DNA from: Campylobacter concisus ATCC 51562 | Lineage (GTDB): Bacteria; Campylobacterota; Campylobacteria; Campylobacterales; Campylobacteraceae | NCBI RefSeq assembly: GCF_000466745.1 | Contig: NZ_ANNI01000001.1 | Location: 62,001 to 126,000, forward strand | Length of the DNA: 64,000 nt | Direction of reading: 5' to 3' | Part shown: one piece after another, positions 56,110 through 64,000 of the stretch | How the letters are laid out: each line of letters opens with the position of its first letter | Position numbering within the stretch: position 1 is the stretch's first letter | The notes under the pieces: generated by a model | What the model was told of the DNA's origin: nothing | The model's input: only the letters and a program-made list of their open reading frames with translations | Databases searched by the model: none | Translations under genes and position numbers: made by a program

Positions 56110-58338
56110 ATGGACAACGCACAAGTTGGTATTAGTATTGGTCTAGCGGTAAAAGGGCTAAGTAGAATATCAGAGCTAAAAAAAGGATTTGATGGTTTAA
56201 AAAGTAAGATAGCAGAAGCAAAAAAGGCCATAACATCTTTAGATAACACTAGGTTGTCAAATCTATCTAGCCAAATAAGAGAGAGCCAAAAAGCACTTTT
56301 AGGCGAGCTTACGACAAATTTTAGCAATCTTACAAACTCGGTAGCCATAGGAGTGCCAATAAAACTTGCCATTGATGATGAGGCGGCTTTTGCGAATGTA
56401 AAAAAATATGTTGATGATAGCGATGAGAACCTAGCTAAGCTAAAAAATGAGATGAGAGGGTTAAGCTCACAGCTTGGAGAGAGCTTTAGTAATATAGCTG
56501 ACATTGCAGCTGGCGGTGGTAAGATAAATTTAGCTGGTGAGGAGCTAGTAACTTATACAAAGATGCTTGCAACTGGTTCAGTTGCATTTGAAATGAGTAG
56601 TGAAGCCTTATCAAAGGCGGCCAATAATATGAAAGTTGGCTTTAAGATGAACGATATAAAGGAGCTTAATAGCTTTTTTGATAGCGTAAACTTGCTCGAC
56701 AATAAGGTTACTAATGCAAATGCTTCTGATATATTTGAGGCTACTTCGCTAACAGCTGCAAATGCCAGCTTAATAGGCCTAGATAGTAAAAGCGCTAGTG
56801 CCATAAGTGCTACAATGCTAAGTACTGGAAAAGCTAGTTCGGTCGTAGGCACTAGCTTAAATGCTCTTTACTCCACACTCTCAATGGCCGACAAAAAGGG
56901 TAAAAATTTTCAAGAAGCGCTAGCAAGCATAGGCATGGATGCAACATATCTAAAAACAGCCCTACAAAAAGATGCTGCTGGAGCTATAACTACATTTTTA
57001 GAAGCGATCTCTAGAGCCGATAAAGATAAGCAAGCAGGGCTACTTTATGATCTAGTTGGTGGAAATTTCAACGATGAGATAGCAGGGCTTGTAACAAATA
57101 TCGATGCCCTTAAAGCAAATATCAAAATGGCACACTCGGATGAAGCCACAGGATCTATGCAGCGTGAGCTACAAACAAAGCTAAACACTACAAAAAGTGG
57201 TATCGAAAGGGTTACGCAAGCATGGAGAAATCTAGGTTCAAGCCTTGGAGAAACCTTTTTGCCACTTACAAATTTATTAGCTTCTATCTTGAGCAAGGTG
57301 GCTGGAGTGTTAAGCTCGCTAAATGAAAAATTTCCAAGACTAAGTGCCGTAGTTGTTAGCGCGGCAGCTGGCTTTATGATCTTTAAACCGGTGTTGCTTC
57401 TTAGCAAGATAGCACTTTTAAGTGTAGCAGATGGATTTTTGGGCGTTATAAGGGTAGTGAAATTTTTAAATCCTATGCTCTTAATAGCAAAGGTTAGATG
57501 GTTGGCTCATGCTGTAAGTATATCAAGTGCCACGCTAGCTGCCAAAGCTCATGCTTTTAGTATTTGGCTAGTTGGTGCAAGACTAAGAGCAACTCTAGCT
57601 ATCACTACTGCTTATAGCGCTGCTTCAAAAGCCTTTGCAGCATCATGTGCCTTAATGCGTAGTGGCTTAATGGCAGCAACTCTAGCTATAAGGACTATGA
57701 AATTTGCTCTTATTAGCACAGGCATTGGTGCCATAGTAGTAGCTCTTGGCACAGCAGCGGCCTATCTTATGGAAAATTGGGACGAGGTAAAGGCATTTTT
57801 TGAGAGAATTTGGGAAAACGTCAAGCCATATTGGGAGAGCACGACAAAGTTTTTTAGTGATCTTTGGCAAGGAGTGAGCGACTTTTTAAGCGCTATTTTT
57901 GAGCCGGTTATTAAGATATGGAATGAGCTCTTTGGAGGTTTTTTTGATTGGATAGCTGAGAAATTTGGCTGGATAAACGACATGGTTAGTGAGGCCATTA
58001 AGGGGCTAAGTAGTGCTTGGAGTAAGACAAAAGAATTCTTTGGCTTTGGAAGTGATGAGCAAGCAAGTAGTGAGCTAAAGCCAAAAGATGATAGTGGTGG
58101 CTTTTTTAACTCTATTTTTGGCTCAGATAGTGATACTCACGCAAAAGAGGCTCCAGCTTTAGTGGCAGCTAGCCCAGGTGGCGGCGCCATCAACATTAGC
58201 TTTAATGGTGATTTTTTACTTAACTCAGATAACGGCAAATTTGACCTAGAGAGCTTTAAGGCTCAAATAGTAAAAGGCGTTAAAGACGCACTAAGACGTG
58301 ATGAGTTTAACCGTAAAAATACTGATGTAAGGGGATAA
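56110..58338 (+). CDS. Tail tape measure protein (gpT)
   Basis: 742 residues. Long helical N-terminus with coiled coil (LKKGFDGLKSKIAEAKKAIT), a TP901-type core domain (AAFANVKKYVDDSDENLAKL to about 390, including DIAAGGGKINLAGEELVTYT), hydrophobic helices about 410-450 and 535-560 (LISTGIGAIVVALGTAAAYL), Trp-rich segments (FERIWENVKPYWESTTKFF) and a Gly/Ser C-terminus. Sets the tail length and enters the host envelope at injection. Follows E/E' as in P2. Confidence 0.92.
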   Translation: MDNAQVGISIGLAVKGLSRISELKKGFDGLKSKIAEAKKAITSLDNTRLSNLSSQIRESQKALLGELTTNFSNLTNSVAIGVPIKLAIDDEAAFANVKKYVDDSDENLAKLKNEMRGLSSQLGESFSNIADIAAGGGKINLAGEELVTYTKMLATGSVAFEMSSEALSKAANNMKVGFKMNDIKELNSFFDSVNLLDNKVTNANASDIFEATSLTAANASLIGLDSKSASAISATMLSTGKASSVVGTSLNALYSTLSMADKKGKNFQEALASIGMDATYLKTALQKDAAGAITTFLEAISRADKDKQAGLLYDLVGGNFNDEIAGLVTNIDALKANIKMAHSDEATGSMQRELQTKLNTTKSGIERVTQAWRNLGSSLGETFLPLTNLLASILSKVAGVLSSLNEKFPRLSAVVVSAAAGFMIFKPVLLLSKIALLSVADGFLGVIRVVKFLNPMLLIAKVRWLAHAVSISSATLAAKAHAFSIWLVGARLRATLAITTAYSAASKAFAASCALMRSGLMAATLAIRTMKFALISTGIGAIVVALGTAAAYLMENWDEVKAFFERIWENVKPYWESTTKFFSDLWQGVSDFLSAIFEPVIKIWNELFGGFFDWIAEKFGWINDMVSEAIKGLSSAWSKTKEFFGFGSDEQASSELKPKDDSGGFFNSIFGSDSDTHAKEAPALVAASPGGGAINISFNGDFLLNSDNGKFDLESFKAQIVKGVKDALRRDEFNRKNTDVRG

Positions 58339-58339
58339 T

Positions 58340-58714
58340 ATGGTGCTAAATCTTGGTGGGTTTAAATTTAGATGGGAGCAAACTAATAGTATCGATACCC
58401 AAACAGACTTTGGGATAAGCGAGCAAGAGCGTATACAAAACTATCCAGCCTTATTTAGTGCAAATTTAGGGAGCAGCACACTTAATATAGATGGTCAAAC
58501 ACTGCCATATCACGGCGACAAACAAGGCGCACTAAAGCCACTTTATGCCTTAGCCGCCTTACGTCAAAGCTTGCCGCTTACAAATGGAAATGGTAAATAT
58601 TTTGGTCGCTTTGTTATAGTAAAAATCAGTGAAAAACAAGCTATTTTTACTCCAAATGGAGCATTTTTTACGCAAAGTTTTTCACTAGAGCTAAAGCGAG
58701 ACTTTAGCTCATAA
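58340..58714 (+). CDS. Tail protein gpU
   Basis: 124 residues. LGGFKFRWEQTNSIDTQTDF and GALKPLYALAALRQSLPLTN with GKYFGRFVIVKISEKQAIF are the P2 gpU/Mu-like pattern. Tail terminator or completion role. It begins 1 bp after the tape-measure stop. Confidence 0.87.
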   Translation: MVLNLGGFKFRWEQTNSIDTQTDFGISEQERIQNYPALFSANLGSSTLNIDGQTLPYHGDKQGALKPLYALAALRQSLPLTNGNGKYFGRFVIVKISEKQAIFTPNGAFFTQSFSLELKRDFSS

Positions 58715-58717
58715 CTT

Positions 58718-58800
58718 CGCAGATGAGTAAAACTCATCTTTGCGACCAAAGTTTAGCACTTTGGAAACGCACTAAAGACTAAGCTCGCCTGGTGCGAGCT
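58718..58800. other. Three consecutive perfect hairpins between gpU and gpX
   Basis: AGATGAGT-aaa-ACTCATCT within 58718-58744, CCAAAGT-ttagc-ACTTTGG at 58746-58764, and AGCTCGC-ctggt-GCGAGCT at 58782-58800, in a 108-bp gap where other tail genes are nearly touching. None is followed by a T-run. Confidence 0.7.
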
Positions 58801-58822
58801 AAATTATTGAAAAGGGATTATA

Positions 58823-59014
58823 ATGGATAAAATTTACATAGCTAAAGACGGTGATAGGCTTGATACTATCACCTACAACCACTACGGACATCTAAGGTTT
58901 TTTGAGCAAATTCTAACTATAAACCCAAAGCTTAACACAACACTTCATGCAGGCGATAGGGTATTTTTGCCTGATATAAAAGAAACAGCGAAAGAGCAGG
59001 CAAAACTATGGTAA
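58823..59014 (+). CDS. Tail protein gpX (LysM-like)
   Basis: 63 residues. MDKIYIAKDGDRLDTITYNH followed by LTINPKLNTTLHAGDRVFLP is a LysM-type fold as in P2 gpX. It attaches at the hub beside gpD. 7-bp overlap with D. AAAAGGG precedes the ATG. Confidence 0.9.
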   Translation: MDKIYIAKDGDRLDTITYNHYGHLRFFEQILTINPKLNTTLHAGDRVFLPDIKETAKEQAKLW

Positions 59015-59979
59015 GAAAACCAGCTTTCAAGCTAGAAGCCAGCGGTAAAGATATAACAAACACCATCAGACAAAACCTAATAAGCTTAAGCTTTACCGAT
59101 AAAGAGGGCAATGAAAGTGATGAAATCAGCTTTACCCTATTTGGCATATATGCAAAGCCAGTATTTGGAGATAAGCTTAAACTTTGGCTAGGGTATGAAA
59201 ATGAGCTCTACCTTTGTGGTACTTTTAGCGTGCAAACAACTAGCGCAGACTACAAAACAAATACAACAGAGGTTAGAGCAACTGCTGTAAATTTTGCAAG
59301 CCCTGCAAAAGAGAAAAGACGTGTGAGCTGGGAAAATACAACGCTTTTTGGTATAGCTAAAAAGATAGCTAGCGCCAATGCACTATCTTTAAAAACAAGC
59401 GGTAGCGACCAAAACATAGCTTCTGTTATCCAGGATAATGTAAGCGACATAGAGTTTTTATATGATCTATGCGTCAAATTTGGCTTTTTAATGGCTGTTA
59501 AAAATGATAATATCATCATAACAGCTAAAGATGCCAAGGGTGATGCTAGCCAAACCTCAAATACTTCAAAAAACGAGAATTTGCCCACTTTTTCACTAAA
59601 TTTAACTGATCTTTACTCGCTAGAGATCACTGAAGCTAATAGAAACTCTTATACAGCCGTAATAGTAGAGTGGCAAGATATTGAAGCTGGTAAGGTAAAA
59701 AGCATTAAGGTGGGAAGTGGGGAACAGGTATATAAGATGCAGATAGCTCAGCCAAAGAGTGATAATGAGGCCTTTAAACAAGCAGAAGCTAAACTTAACG
59801 AGTTACAACGCGGCGGAATAAATGGCAGATGTAGCTGCGAAGGGAAAAACATCATATCAGGTGGTAAGCTTAAATTTGGTGGAGTTCCTGGGCTAGAAGC
59901 AAATGAGTTTAGCATAAAAGAAGTAAGCCATAAGCTTAGTACGAGTGGGTATGAAATAGACATAGAGTTTGAGGGGTAA
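59008..59979 (+). CDS. Late control/baseplate hub protein gpD
   Basis: 323 residues. PAFKLEASGKDITNTIRQNL, LSFTDKEGNESDEISFTLFG (about 30), VQTTSADYKTNTTEVRATAV, FLYDLCVKFGFLMAVKNDNI and a C-terminal RGGINGRCSCEGKNIISGGK plus EANEFSIKEVSHKLSTSGYE match P2 gpD/gp27-like hubs. Last gene of the tail operon, only a terminator from the right end. Confidence 0.92.
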   Translation: MVRKPAFKLEASGKDITNTIRQNLISLSFTDKEGNESDEISFTLFGIYAKPVFGDKLKLWLGYENELYLCGTFSVQTTSADYKTNTTEVRATAVNFASPAKEKRRVSWENTTLFGIAKKIASANALSLKTSGSDQNIASVIQDNVSDIEFLYDLCVKFGFLMAVKNDNIIITAKDAKGDASQTSNTSKNENLPTFSLNLTDLYSLEITEANRNSYTAVIVEWQDIEAGKVKSIKVGSGEQVYKMQIAQPKSDNEAFKQAEAKLNELQRGGINGRCSCEGKNIISGGKLKFGGVPGLEANEFSIKEVSHKLSTSGYEIDIEFEG

Positions 59980-59982
59980 AAA

Positions 59983-60023
59983 TCTCATTTTTTACATTAA
60001 GGTTAAAAATGAGAAATTTTTTT
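59983..60023 (+). terminator. Terminator of the tail operon at the prophage right end
   Basis: TCTCATTTTT (59983-59992) pairs perfectly with AAAAATGAGA (60005-60014), then AATTTTTTT. It starts 3 bp after the gpD stop. Confidence 0.7.
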
Positions 60024-60037
60024 ACGAAAAAAGTGAG

Positions 60038-61978
60038 ATGGGTTATAACTCTACGATAACAATAAGCGATAAGGCTAAGGTAAAATCTGTGCACGGCGAT
60101 AAAGGTGTCGATACTATAATGGTAGATAACGCCACTGTGGCCGAAAAGATCGAGGGCGGACACGGCGATGATAAAATTTACGTTAGAAACGGTGCTAGAG
60201 TAGAAGGCTACGTTACTGGAGATCTAGATAACGATACTATAAATATCAACGGTAATGCCAAAGTCCAAGGTGGCTTCATTGGTGCAGGTGCTGGAGCTGA
60301 TGATAAAGTAAACATAAGTGGTAATGCCGAAGTAAGCAGTGCGTTTTTAAAACTAGGTGCTTCTTCGTATAACAGCGGTAAAACAACTGATAAAACTACC
60401 CTAAATGTGACTGGAGACGCTGTGATAGATGGCGTAACTATCTTGTCTGGTGACTCTTTGGGTAAGCAAGTTATGAATTTTCACCAAAATGGTGAAGCTA
60501 AAATCAAACAAATCAATGGTAGCAATAATAAAGATGTTATAGACATTAAGGGCGGAGACTTTACTATTGCAAATACTCTTCCTAATGGCAAGATATACGG
60601 TAATGGTGGAGATGATGAGATAAATATACATGATGGTGCTACAGCAAAAATCAAAGCTGATATGGGCGAGGGTGTTGACACTTTAACAGTAAGCAGTGCT
60701 ACGCTTAAAGATTCTGTTGTTGAGATGGGCTTAGGCAATGATGAGGTAAATATCAATGCTGGAGCGACTATAGATGATGTTTCTATAAAAACTGGTGCGG
60801 ACGTTGATACTGTAACAATTAAAAATTCCACTTTAAATCATACAGAGATTCTTACTGGTGCTGGAGTAGATACAGTAAATATTGAAGAAGGAATATCATT
60901 TGCTGATAGTACTATAAATACCGGAGCAGATAACGACATAGTAAATATCAATAGTGATATTACTGGAAACAACCAATCAAACATTAAAACTGATGCTGGT
61001 TCTGATACTATAAATATAGCTAGTGGCGTAACGCTCACTCGCACTGTTGTAGATATGGGTTCTGGGGAGGATACTATAGAGCTTAAAGGCAACAACGCTA
61101 CTGATGACCGTATAACATTTAAGGGATCTACACTATATACTGACAATGTAGGTAATGCTGTTGATTATGTGGATAAAGTAACTATATCAAATACTACATT
61201 TATGAAAAGTGATGATGGTAGATTGTCTAGTGTAAGAACTGGCAGCGGAGGCGATGAGATTACGATCAAAGAAGGAACTGTTTTTCAAGATTTATCTTAT
61301 ATAGCTGCCGAAAATGGCAATGATAAGATAACTCTAGAAAGCGGTGCTAAATTTAATCAGGCCAATGTATATGCTGGTGCGGGTGATGATACAATAAACG
61401 TTAACGGAGCAGAATTTAAAGGCGACAGCGTATATAATCACAATGCTAGCATACACGGTGGAGCAGGAGACGATAAAATTTTCGTTAACTCTGGAAAATT
61501 TGATAATGCTAGAATAGAGGGTGATGCTGGTAATGACACAATCCATATCAAATCTGGAGCTAGATTTGAAAATGCTTCTATATATGGTGATAGCATAGAT
61601 GGTCTAACGACGGGCAACGATACTATCATAGTAGACAAAGGTGCAACGCTAATTAATACAACTATAAACGGCGGAGCCGGATATGATACATTAAAAGTTG
61701 CTGACAATAGCATAGATTTTAGTCATGTAAGAAATATCGAAAGACTAGATATGACTAATGGAGAAAACACAAACTTAACTCTTACAGCTAGCAATGTTCA
61801 AGATATACTACGTGATAGTAATGAGAGTACACTAAGAATAGATGGTGACAAAGGTGATAGGCTAAAACTTACTGATGGTGGTTGGGACAATGGTCATCCA
61901 AGCTCAAACGAAGGCTATACTCTTTATAGCAATGGTACAACTACAATCGAAGTTCAAGATCAAATACACGTACTTTAA
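60038..61978 (+). CDS. Second repeat adhesin, 5'-truncated by the prophage
   Basis: About 646 codons of DTININ.G..-type beta-helix repeats (ITISDKAKVKSVHGDKGVDT, GDLDNDTININGNAKVQGG, and so on) with a C-terminal block NESTLRIDGDKGDRLKLTDG that matches the end of the adhesin at 15931-18738. There is no retention module, signal or SD. The frame runs backwards into the phage terminator, giving nonsense residues (LIFYIKVKNEKFFYEKS) before about 60038. The first ATG after the junction (60038) has no good SD. The intact gene would have carried an N-terminal retention domain. It is probably not exported. Confidence 0.75.
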   Translation: MGYNSTITISDKAKVKSVHGDKGVDTIMVDNATVAEKIEGGHGDDKIYVRNGARVEGYVTGDLDNDTININGNAKVQGGFIGAGAGADDKVNISGNAEVSSAFLKLGASSYNSGKTTDKTTLNVTGDAVIDGVTILSGDSLGKQVMNFHQNGEAKIKQINGSNNKDVIDIKGGDFTIANTLPNGKIYGNGGDDEINIHDGATAKIKADMGEGVDTLTVSSATLKDSVVEMGLGNDEVNINAGATIDDVSIKTGADVDTVTIKNSTLNHTEILTGAGVDTVNIEEGISFADSTINTGADNDIVNINSDITGNNQSNIKTDAGSDTINIASGVTLTRTVVDMGSGEDTIELKGNNATDDRITFKGSTLYTDNVGNAVDYVDKVTISNTTFMKSDDGRLSSVRTGSGGDEITIKEGTVFQDLSYIAAENGNDKITLESGAKFNQANVYAGAGDDTINVNGAEFKGDSVYNHNASIHGGAGDDKIFVNSGKFDNARIEGDAGNDTIHIKSGARFENASIYGDSIDGLTTGNDTIIVDKGATLINTTINGGAGYDTLKVADNSIDFSHVRNIERLDMTNGENTNLTLTASNVQDILRDSNESTLRIDGDKGDRLKLTDGGWDNGHPSSNEGYTLYSNGTTTIEVQDQIHVL

Positions 61979-61991
61979 TATCTAGACTTTT

Positions 61992-62019
61992 AATCCCAGA
62001 GGAAATTCCTTTGGGATAT
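61992..62019 (+). terminator. Terminator after the truncated adhesin
   Basis: ATCCCAGAGG / CCTTTGGGAT stem (one mismatch) with AAATT loop, then ATTCTTTCTT. Confidence 0.7.
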
Positions 62020-62194
62020 TCTTTCTTATCATTAAATTTTTATAAGTGTTTGTCTTTTTAGCATCAAATCTACAAAATTTTAGTTGTTTAAGTAGTTGGT
62101 ATATTAAATTAGTAAGTCTGGATGATAAACAAAGACTGAAAATGGATTAAAATTTGGCGGTAAATGTAGATAAATTTACCGCCGTAAGGATAAA

Positions 62195-63220
62195 TTATTT
62201 TCCAGTTGGGTCTAAGCCATTTAAGATGTAATTTACTTCATCATCACTTAGCTCATAGTGTAAAAATTCTTTATAAAATTTCTTTGTCTCAGCTGCTATA
62301 TCTATATCTTTAAAAATTTCAGGATGTAATATCTTGGCCGCCCATAAAATTTGCAAAGCCCCCTCGGCGCCGTATCTATCCCAGCTAAAAACGCCAGTTG
62401 GATTTACGTAAACTCTTTTATTTTTTACGGCGTTAGTATCTGCGTAGATAGGGTTTTCATATATTTTTTTCAAAATTTCTGGAGCTTTGGCTCTGCCTAT
62501 GATGATAACATCAGGGTTTATATTTGGTATCTCTTCTGCGTTTAGTTCAAGCATATTTCCAGCTTTTTGCACCGCATTTTGGCCGCCTGCGACCCTTATC
62601 CACTCGTCTATGATCGTATTTGTGCCGTCAACCTTAAATAAATTTTTGCCGTCGGCTATGTGAAGTACTTTTGGTTTATTGTATGATGGCGCGATCTTAC
62701 CTATTTCGTTTTGCACTCTTTTAAGGTTGCTGTCAAAATACTCGTTAAATTTCTCCGCAATCTTCGGCGCTTCGCCTCCTATGACCTCGGCCATTATAGA
62801 TACGCTTTTTTTCATATCCGCATGATTTGTAAATGACGGATAAAGCACGGTAAAGCCGTTTTTGGTTAGCTCTTCTTTATTCTTTTTATCGGCGGCTATG
62901 ACAACGTCCGGGCTTAGTTTAATCAGCTCTTCTACCTGTAAATCTTTGCCGTTTACGCCGTTTGGGATGCTTGAAATTCTAGGATAAATGTGCGCAAACC
63001 ATTTATTGTTTTTGATAAGATCGGTAGTCGCTACTATCTTGTCCGCACCGCCTAGCATTAATATGATTTGGTTGTTCGCATACCAAAGCGTAGCGATCTT
63101 TTCTACTTTTGCGGGGACTTTGACGATGTCGCCAGTGATGTCCTTGACATCTCTAAACTCAGCTGCATTAAGCAAAAGGCTTGCAAACAGCACCATTAAA
63201 GCCATGAAAAATTTTTTCAT
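62195..63220 (-). CDS. ABC-transporter periplasmic binding protein, FecB/BtuF-like (iron-siderophore or haem type)
   Basis: 341 residues. Signal peptide MKKFFMALMVLFASLLLNAA, cleaved near residue 19, so periplasmic. The TroA/FecB fold is shown by IATLWYANNQIILMLGGADK, LQVEELIKLSPDVVIAADKK, the hinge NINPDVIIIGRAKAPEILKK and YVNPTGVFSWDRYGAEGALQ. Substrate is probably ferric-siderophore, haem or a corrinoid. No permease or ATPase genes lie in the window; they should be to the left if at all, but that side is the adhesin. Very AT-rich upstream DNA (63221-63290) could hold a Fur site, though I cannot point to a clean one. Confidence 0.82.
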   Translation of the reverse strand: MKKFFMALMVLFASLLLNAAEFRDVKDITGDIVKVPAKVEKIATLWYANNQIILMLGGADKIVATTDLIKNNKWFAHIYPRISSIPNGVNGKDLQVEELIKLSPDVVIAADKKNKEELTKNGFTVLYPSFTNHADMKKSVSIMAEVIGGEAPKIAEKFNEYFDSNLKRVQNEIGKIAPSYNKPKVLHIADGKNLFKVDGTNTIIDEWIRVAGGQNAVQKAGNMLELNAEEIPNINPDVIIIGRAKAPEILKKIYENPIYADTNAVKNKRVYVNPTGVFSWDRYGAEGALQILWAAKILHPEIFKDIDIAAETKKFYKEFLHYELSDDEVNYILNGLDPTGK

Positions 63221-63389
63221 TTTTTCTCCTTATATTAAATATATATTTTTATATATAAGTGCTAATCATATATGTTATTGCCTTAATAAACAATATCTTT
63301 ACAATATAAATTTATAATTTAGAGCTTTAAAATTTATGAGCGAATGTAGATTTTTATCTATTATTGATAGATTAAATTTATAGTAAGGG

Positions 63390-63421
63390 CTCCCCTTCTT
63401 GCACTGGGCAAAAAAGGGAGA
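63390..63421 (-). terminator. Probable terminator of assT
   Basis: On the minus strand, CTCCCTTTT...AAGGGGAG encloses a GCCCAGTGC loop, 10 bp after the assT stop. The T-run lies within the stem side. Confidence 0.45.
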
Positions 63422-63430
63422 AAAGAGAGA

Positions 63431-64000
63431 TTATTTCTCAAAAGCCTTTTGCAAGCTAAATGGAAAAGCCTGATAGCCCATCGCATTTGTCATCTTTATC
63501 TCGATGCTAGGCTCTTTTGCGCCCCACTCAAACTCATCGATGTGCGGGCTAGGAAGTCCTACTGGGCGACCTTTTGCGATGTCAAACTGCATACCAGCAA
63601 CGGCTGAATAGACCATCACGCTATCAAGGTCATCTTGATACTGCGTAAGGCTAGTAACCGAACTATACCACTCTTTGCCACGCTCTTTGCCGTACTCCCA
63701 AATTTGCTCAACAGTCTTTTTCTTTTCATTTATCTTATAAACGACTGCGCGAGAGTACTTCATGCCAGCGATGGCTGGTTGCTCCATGCCCCTTGTGTCG
63801 CCGTTGTCAAAGACACTTAGATAAATTTCGCCTTTTTTAGACTTGCTATCTATCCTAAATGCAGTGTGCTGCGTCCATTGCCAGTCAAAGCCACCTTTGT
63901 CGCTCTCGTATCCTGGGCATTTTGAGTATTCATCTTCGCAGACTATTTTGTTGCCTTTGCTATCAACTGGCTGAAGGAGTTTATCTTTAAATTTATCGCT
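63431..64000 (-). CDS. assT: Arylsulfate sulfotransferase AssT, C-terminal 189 codons (runs off the window)
   Basis: The frame is open from 64000 to the stop at 63431. It contains KGGFDWQWTQHTAFRID, YLSVFDNGDTRGMEQPA and KYSRAVVYKINEKKKTVEQI followed by WEYGKERG, the beta-propeller repeats and active-site region typical of periplasmic AssT, which moves sulfate between phenolic donors and acceptors. A Cys pair (VCEDEYSKCPG) could be the disulfide needed in this class, usually formed by a partner DsbA/DsbB-like pair. The protein is normally about 600 residues, so two-thirds lie beyond the window. Confidence 0.88.
   Translation of the reverse strand, partial: SDKFKDKLLQPVDSKGNKIVCEDEYSKCPGYESDKGGFDWQWTQHTAFRIDSKSKKGEIYLSVFDNGDTRGMEQPAIAGMKYSRAVVYKINEKKKTVEQIWEYGKERGKEWYSSVTSLTQYQDDLDSVMVYSAVAGMQFDIAKGRPVGLPSPHIDEFEWGAKEPSIEIKMTNAMGYQAFPFSLQKAFEK

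Larger units (their letters stand above)
32406..60038. mobile_element. Mu-like/P2-like transposable prophage, about 27.6 kb
   Basis: Left arm: repressor, HTH protein, MuA, MuB, Gam, GemA and MuF (Mu order). Structural arm: portal/terminase divergent from protease-scaffold/capsid, then lysis genes and V-W-J-I-H, FI-FII-E-T-U-X-D (P2 family order). Bounds are approximate. The left bound is where integrase sequence stops (near 32405, next to a TG at 32406). The right bound lies between the gpD terminator and the first adhesin codons (60025-60045). AAAAAAGTGAGA occurs at both ends (32416-32427, 60027-60038), and GTAAAAAATGAGA occurs inverted at 32489-32501 and 59983-59995. This resembles the CJIE1/CMLP1-type Campylobacter Mu-like phages. 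Confidence 0.85.

Noticed and set aside
60401-61713. Minus-strand frames in the second adhesin
   Set aside because: Same reason: shadows of the repeat codons, with no SD and overlapping one another.
1-64000. CRISPR array or Cas genes
   Set aside because: No regularly spaced identical repeats and no Cas-like proteins. The repeat regions are either protein-coding or the short phage arrays described.

Overview
The window looks like a Campylobacter chromosome, most like C. concisus. The DNA is AT-rich (roughly 38-40% GC by eye). The core genes (aroC-rnc-rnhA-TPR block, dnaG, peptide/C4-dicarboxylate genes, arylsulfate sulfotransferase, flagellum-dependent secreted-protein family) fit Campylobacterota. 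The species call is inference.

Layout. 1-13 kb is ordinary core: start of a Y-family DNA polymerase, a decayed autotransporter, aroC/rnc/rnhA/TPR on the minus strand, dnaG, then a plus-strand peptide and amino-acid catabolic run (two M20 hydrolases, dipeptidase E, DcuC carrier, peptidase T), an MnmA-like PP-loop protein and tRNA-Met(CAT). 13-19.6 kb is a surface/secretion patch: a sigma-54-like promoter, an EF-hand protein, a phosphatase pseudogene, a 935-residue repeat adhesin with a retention module, and a Cj0814-like protein.

20.3-32.4 kb is a mobilizable genomic island read almost wholly on the minus strand: MobV-type relaxase, RelE/RelB, a five-gene restriction-type defence operon (C5 methyltransferase, MORC-like GHKL ATPase, Z1 helicase-like ATPase, PD-(D/E)XK protein, AIPR protein) and a tyrosine recombinase truncated at its 5' end. 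The defence operon lies between two 164-bp direct repeats made of the relB start/promoter plus the 3' end of the integrase. The second copy puts a relB-type promoter in front of the methyltransferase gene.

32.4-60.04 kb is a complete-looking Mu-like/P2-like hybrid prophage. The left arm has Mu logic (S24 repressor, divergent consensus promoter with operator, small HTH protein, MuA DDE transposase, MuB ATPase, Gam, GemA, MuF head protein). The structural arm has P2 logic (portal and terminase leftward; protease-scaffold and capsid, lysis genes, V-W-J-I-H, FI-FII-E/E'-T-U-X-D rightward). Special points are a 59-codon membrane-protein frame nested in the transposase gene, a MuF protein with an extra C-terminal domain followed by an overlapping small acidic gene (candidate toxin/immunity), a canonical slippery heptamer for E/E', an internal scaffold start, phased GCTTCAA arrays at two places, and a repeated hairpin element before B and before the sheath gene.

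The two prophage flanks do not match: the left flank is an integrase lacking its 5' part and the right flank is a second repeat adhesin lacking its 5' part. This suggests a Mu-type adjacent deletion or recombination between prophages rather than one simple insertion. After 62 kb the chromosome continues with an ABC-transporter iron/siderophore-type binding protein and the C-terminal part of an arylsulfate sulfotransferase.
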